DNA from: Saprospiraceae bacterium
GTDB lineage: Bacteria > Bacteroidota > Bacteroidia > Chitinophagales > Saprospiraceae
NCBI GenBank assembly: GCA_028284395.1
Contig: JANQRV010000248.1
Location: 1-36,926, forward strand
Reading direction: 5' to 3'
Length of the DNA: 36,926 nucleotides
The notes beneath the pieces were generated by a model that was not told where the DNA came from, ran no database searches, and saw only the letters and a program-made list of their open reading frames with translations. The translations under genes and the position numbers were made by a program. Numbering within the stretch: position 1 is the first letter of the stretch; the number at the start of each line of letters is the position of its first letter. This document shows positions 33,405 through 36,926 of the stretch, in pieces.

Positions 33405-36400
33405 TCATTCATCGATCGAAATGGGGGCGATGCTTGTTCCCTTTTTCTGCTTTCTCAAGTATTCGCTTGGAACGACACCAAATTGCTTCTTAAAACACTT
33501 TGAAAAATAGGAGGCTGTATTAAAGCCCGTCATATACATGATCTCCTTAATGGTATAATTGCTTTTCTCCAGAAGTTGGATGGCTCGCTTTAGTCTTATG
33601 GTTCGAATGAATTCGCTTGAGGATTGTCCAGTCAATGCCCTCAATTTCAAGTACAACTTGCTGCGACTGATGTACATTTCTCGAACTAGAGCTTCTACAT
33701 TGAACTCTGAATCGGACATATGCTCTTCAATGATAGACATGGCTTTTTTGAGAAACTCTTCATCGGCGGAGGTGACCGTTACATCTTCGGGTTCCAGGAT
33801 AACTTCCTGTCTGAAGCGTTGTTTCAAACGTTCTCGTTGCAAGTAAATATTGACGAGTTGGGTGCGCAAGATGTCTAGCTTAAAGGGTTTTACGACGTAG
33901 GCATCTGCTCCCGTTTTCAAGCCAGCCAACTCATCCTCTTCTGTGGACTTTGCCGTCAATAGCACAATCGGGATATGGCTGGTCAGCTGATTGGTCTTGA
34001 GGGTCTGGCACATTTCTATTCCATTCATCTTCGGCATCATCACATCACTAACGATGATGTCGGGCAACGATGCTGTCGCGATTTCAAGTCCTTTTTCACC
34101 ATCTTCAGCTTCGATGATTCGAAAATCGTTTTGGAAGCCTTCACGAATGAAGTGCCGGATATCCGAATTGTCATCGACAAAGAGCAATAGGGGTAATTTT
34201 TCCTCTCTTTCTTCCAATCCCATATTGACGGCAGCAGGAGGCAAATCCATCGCCGGGTGCGCCACCAAATATTCCAATGGATCCGAGGTGGTTTCGAAAC
34301 GCTCTAGATGCACCTGGTCAATTTCCGATTTCAAGTAGGCCTTTTTTTCCATGGGTAGTCGAACAATAAAACATGCCCCCTGCCCCTTGATGGTTTCTAC
34401 TTTTATGTGCCCACGATGTAATTCAACCAAACTTTTGGTATAGGCAAGGCCGATTCCGGCTCCATCATTGTTTTCTTTTTTGGAGCTCTCCTTGTAAAAT
34501 CTTTCGAAGATTTTCTTCACCTTCTTTCTGGATATTCCAGGACCATCATCTTTCACCCTGATCTCAAGGTACGAGCCTTCAATTTGACGAATCGGGATGT
34601 CCATTTCCGTTACCCTGATCGTGATCGACCCATTGGGAGGGGTAAACTTAAAGGCATTGGACAAAAGATTGTAAATCACTTTTTCGATCACATCGGGGTC
34701 AAAAAAGGTATAAATCCGGTCTTCCGAGCTCATCACCTCAAAATGGATTTCCTTCTTGTTGGCAAGAAATTGAAATGGCTCCGTCGTTTCCGCGAGGAAG
34801 TTAACAATGTCGCCCCTGCCCGCTCGCAAATTGAAATTCCCCTGATCCAACTTTCTAAAATCCAGCAATTGATTGACCAACCGCAGCAAATATTTGGCAT
34901 TTTTATACATGTAGTGATAGTGCTGCTGCAACCGTTCCGGGGGAATGGTCTTCCCCTTTTCCAAAATGCGTTCGAGGGGAGCAATAACCAGGGTTAGAGG
35001 CGTCCTCAATTCGTGGGAGATGTTGGTAAAAAATCGCAATTTCATCTGGTTCAACTCTTCCAGCTTTTCTCTCTCCATATGTTCGAGCGTCAATCGATGC
35101 TTTTCGCGAACACTGATTACGGTATAACGTCGGTACAACCAAAGTGCCCCCATGATCATTGCTCCGTACAAAAAGTAGGCGTACCAGGAAAACCAAAATG
35201 GTGGTTTAATGGTGATGTCCAGACGACTGGGTTGCTCGGTCCATACATCATCGCCGTTGGCAGCTTTCACTAATAAAGTATAATTCCCGTGGGGAAGATT
35301 AGTGAAAGTCGAATATCGTTTGTCTGCTCCCACCTCTACCCAGTCTTTATGATAGCCCTCCAATTTATAAGCAAAGCGATTTTGTCGGGGTGCCGCGTAA
35401 TGCAAAGCCGCAAATTCGATTGAAAAATCGTTCTGCCGATATTTCAGTACAATCGATTCGGAGTTGCTGATCGAATTGGTCAGAATCACCCGATCATTGA
35501 TTTTCTGCCCTGGGAGCACTTCTCGATTGTGTACCAGCAATTTGGTAAACCTCACTGTGGGCGGAATACTATTGCGTTCTATCTCATCCGGATAAAAGAC
35601 ATTGAAACCATTGACACCACCAAAAACCAATTCACCATTCGCCTTCTTAAAGCTCGCTCCCTCTAAGAATTCACTGGCCTGAAGACCATCGCTGGTTCCA
35701 AAATTCAGGAATGTTTCTTCTGCCGGATCGAATCTGGACAAGCCTCGATTACTGGCTACCCAAAGATGGCCGTTTTCGTCTTCCTGAATGGCCTTTACAG
35801 AGTTGTTGGGTAGTCCATGATCCTCCGTATAACTTCTAAAAGTAATGGTCGTATCTTCTTTTCCGTGGAGGAGCCGATTCAGACCTCCTCCAAAAGTGCC
35901 GATCCAGAGTTCACCGGCAGTGGACTCAAAGATGTCCAAAATATAGCTATGTCCAAGGCTGGTGGAATCTCCCTTGACATTTTGAAAGGTTTGAAACACA
36001 AACTCGCTGTCGCGCGTTTTTCCACCTGGCAAAAGATGGAGACCATTTGCGGTACCGATCCAGATATTACCTTTGCGATCTTCAAAAATCTTTCGGATGA
36101 TATTGCTTTGAAGCCCCTTTTGCTGTAGTGAATCCATTCGGATAATCTGCTTGTCATAGCTACCATCCGCCCGCGGGATCCATCTTGAAAAACCCTGATT
36201 GTAGGTCCCGAACCAAAGATTTTGATGTCGGTCTTGTAGAATGGAAAATACAGAGCCATCCCGATCGGCAACTTCCTCGATCTCACCAATCCCATCCGTA
36301 TTCAACTGAACTCTTTGCAGGAAAGGGGCATCTTCCGATCCAATGTAAATGACTTTTTCGTCAAACTCATTCACCTCCGTCATTACGAAACCACTGGACG

Positions 36401-36926
36401 AATTCCCTACCGACAAAAGGTTGTCATAGGGCGCTGCCTTCGCATTATTTAGTTGCAGGAATACCCCTCCTCCCTCTGTTCCTACCCACGAATTTCCTGC
36501 ACTATCTTCAAGGAAAGAACGAATCTTGCGGTAGCGATTCCCCCTCTTGAAAAGACTGGTACCAAAGTGGTAAAATGGCTTTCTGGATGGATCAAACTTA
36601 TTGACGCCTCCACCATCCGTGCCGAGCCAAATAATTCCAGTCTGATCTTTGTAGATACATTTGATCACATTATTGTTGAGACTGTGCGGATTGTCTTTTT
36701 CCGAGGTAAAAGTCATCTCTAGCCGGAACAGTCCTTTATGTTCGTCTTTGTCAAAACACAACAAACCATTCTGGCTAGCGGACCAGATTTTATGGTCCTG
36801 CTCAACAAGAAAGTCCAGTGCACGAGGAAACTCATAGACTTGAATAAATTTAGCACTATGCCCCTCATTGACCCGATAATACATCCCTTGAACCGTGGCA
36901 ACAAAGAGTTTACCATTTTGATCGAA
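33405..36926 (-). CDS. Hybrid two-component system protein (HTCS): sensor kinase, receiver and AraC-type regulator, 5' end outside window
   Basis: The frame is open to the window edge, 14 codons beyond the ATG at 36884, so the start lies outside. Counting from that ATG, at least six beta-propeller repeats (for example GIIWLGTDGGGV, GNIWIGTANGL) fill about 25-430, a Y_Y_Y domain about 470-555, and one membrane helix about 563-585. The kinase has the phosphorylated His624 in FFTNISHELRTP, an ATPase domain with VIYNLLSNAFKFTP and VKDDGPGIS, then a receiver with Asp947 in IIVSDVMMPKMNG and a C-terminal AraC helix-turn-helix (about 1040-1150). Such single-chain systems sense glycan fragments in the periplasm and switch on polysaccharide utilisation genes. 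It probably controls the sulfatase and fucosidase directly downstream and genes beyond the window. Confidence 0.95.
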   Translation of the reverse strand, partial: FDQNGKLFVATVQGMYYRVNEGHSAKFIQVYEFPRALDFLVEQDHKIWSASQNGLLCFDKDEHKGLFRLEMTFTSEKDNPHSLNNNVIKCIYKDQTGIIWLGTDGGGVNKFDPSRKPFYHFGTSLFKRGNRYRKIRSFLEDSAGNSWVGTEGGGVFLQLNNAKAAPYDNLLSVGNSSSGFVMTEVNEFDEKVIYIGSEDAPFLQRVQLNTDGIGEIEEVADRDGSVFSILQDRHQNLWFGTYNQGFSRWIPRADGSYDKQIIRMDSLQQKGLQSNIIRKIFEDRKGNIWIGTANGLHLLPGGKTRDSEFVFQTFQNVKGDSTSLGHSYILDIFESTAGELWIGTFGGGLNRLLHGKEDTTITFRSYTEDHGLPNNSVKAIQEDENGHLWVASNRGLSRFDPAEETFLNFGTSDGLQASEFLEGASFKKANGELVFGGVNGFNVFYPDEIERNSIPPTVRFTKLLVHNREVLPGQKINDRVILTNSISNSESIVLKYRQNDFSIEFAALHYAAPRQNRFAYKLEGYHKDWVEVGADKRYSTFTNLPHGNYTLLVKAANGDDVWTEQPSRLDITIKPPFWFSWYAYFLYGAMIMGALWLYRRYTVISVREKHRLTLEHMEREKLEELNQMKLRFFTNISHELRTPLTLVIAPLERILEKGKTIPPERLQQHYHYMYKNAKYLLRLVNQLLDFRKLDQGNFNLRAGRGDIVNFLAETTEPFQFLANKKEIHFEVMSSEDRIYTFFDPDVIEKVIYNLLSNAFKFTPPNGSITIRVTEMDIPIRQIEGSYLEIRVKDDGPGISRKKVKKIFERFYKESSKKENNDGAGIGLAYTKSLVELHRGHIKVETIKGQGACFIVRLPMEKKAYLKSEIDQVHLERFETTSDPLEYLVAHPAMDLPPAAVNMGLEEREEKLPLLLFVDDNSDIRHFIREGFQNDFRIIEAEDGEKGLEIATASLPDIIVSDVMMPKMNGIEMCQTLKTNQLTSHIPIVLLTAKSTEEDELAGLKTGADAYVVKPFKLDILRTQLVNIYLQRERLKQRFRQEVILEPEDVTVTSADEEFLKKAMSIIEEHMSDSEFNVEALVREMYISRSKLYLKLRALTGQSSSEFIRTIRLKRAIQLLEKSNYTIKEIMYMTGFNTASYFSKCFKKQFGVVPSEYLRKQKKGTSIAPISIDE

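Overview
The window looks like chromosomal DNA of a Bacteroidota bacterium. Direct signs are a C-terminal type IX secretion (T9SS) sorting domain, a one-protein hybrid two-component regulator with beta-propeller sensor repeats, secreted CarboxypepD_reg-like proteins, a short OPX-type export lipoprotein, and candidate TAnnTTTG promoter boxes. A marine or algal-associated member, possibly of the Saprospiria, would fit the sulfatase plus fucosidase pair, but that is inference. I see no tRNA, rRNA, CRISPR array, insertion sequence or integrase.

Layout. (1) 1-2066, plus strand: two tandem paralogous secreted proteins of the CarboxypepD_reg-like type; the first is cut by the window edge. (2) 2135-5459, minus strand: a small secreted beta-rich protein, and a 932-residue secreted parallel beta-helix protein with a T9SS tail. 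(3) 5822-28674, minus strand: an 18-gene exopolysaccharide/capsule locus of the Wzx/Wzy type, read from high to low coordinates. The order is export lipoprotein (Wza-like), tyrosine autokinase (Wzc-like), initiating polyprenyl glycosylphosphotransferase, flippase (Wzx), two GT4 transferases, polymerase (Wzy-like), NodB deacetylase, GT2, glutamine-dependent AsnB-type amidotransferase, ChbG/YdjC deacetylase, GT4, second NodB deacetylase, GT4, WecG/TagA/CpsF transferase, Gfo/Idh/MocA oxidoreductase, a conserved TIM-barrel-like protein of unknown function, and an epimerase/aminotransferase fusion. Many junctions overlap or lie within a few bases (several ATGA), which argues for one long operon ending at a hairpin near 5622-5661. 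(4) 28675-29889: a 1.2 kb AT-rich region without a convincing gene, holding hairpins, a 13-bp direct repeat and a strong minus-strand terminator. (5) 29890-36926, minus strand: a small catabolic cluster of a GH29 alpha-L-fucosidase, an S1-type sulfatase and a hybrid histidine kinase/response regulator/AraC protein cut by the window edge.

How they work together. The locus encodes everything expected for a lipid-linked repeat unit: one initiating enzyme, five GT4/GT2 transferases and one GT26-type transferase, so a repeat of about seven sugars is possible. Flippase, polymerase, co-polymerase kinase and outer-membrane export lipoprotein are present; no dedicated tyrosine phosphatase is seen. Three deacetylases, the amidotransferase and the epimerase-aminotransferase/oxidoreductase/unknown cassette point to an amino sugar that is further modified. 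The flanking secreted beta-helix protein could act on the polymer outside the cell. The fucosidase-sulfatase-regulator cluster looks like part of a polysaccharide utilisation locus for sulfated fucose-containing glycans, although no SusC/SusD pair lies inside the window.

The most novel-looking element is the distal three-gene cassette 5822-10070: a single-chain SDR-DegT fusion whose SDR active site reads YxxxR instead of YxxxK, next to a translationally coupled TIM-barrel-like protein of unknown function and a Gfo/Idh/MocA oxidoreductase.
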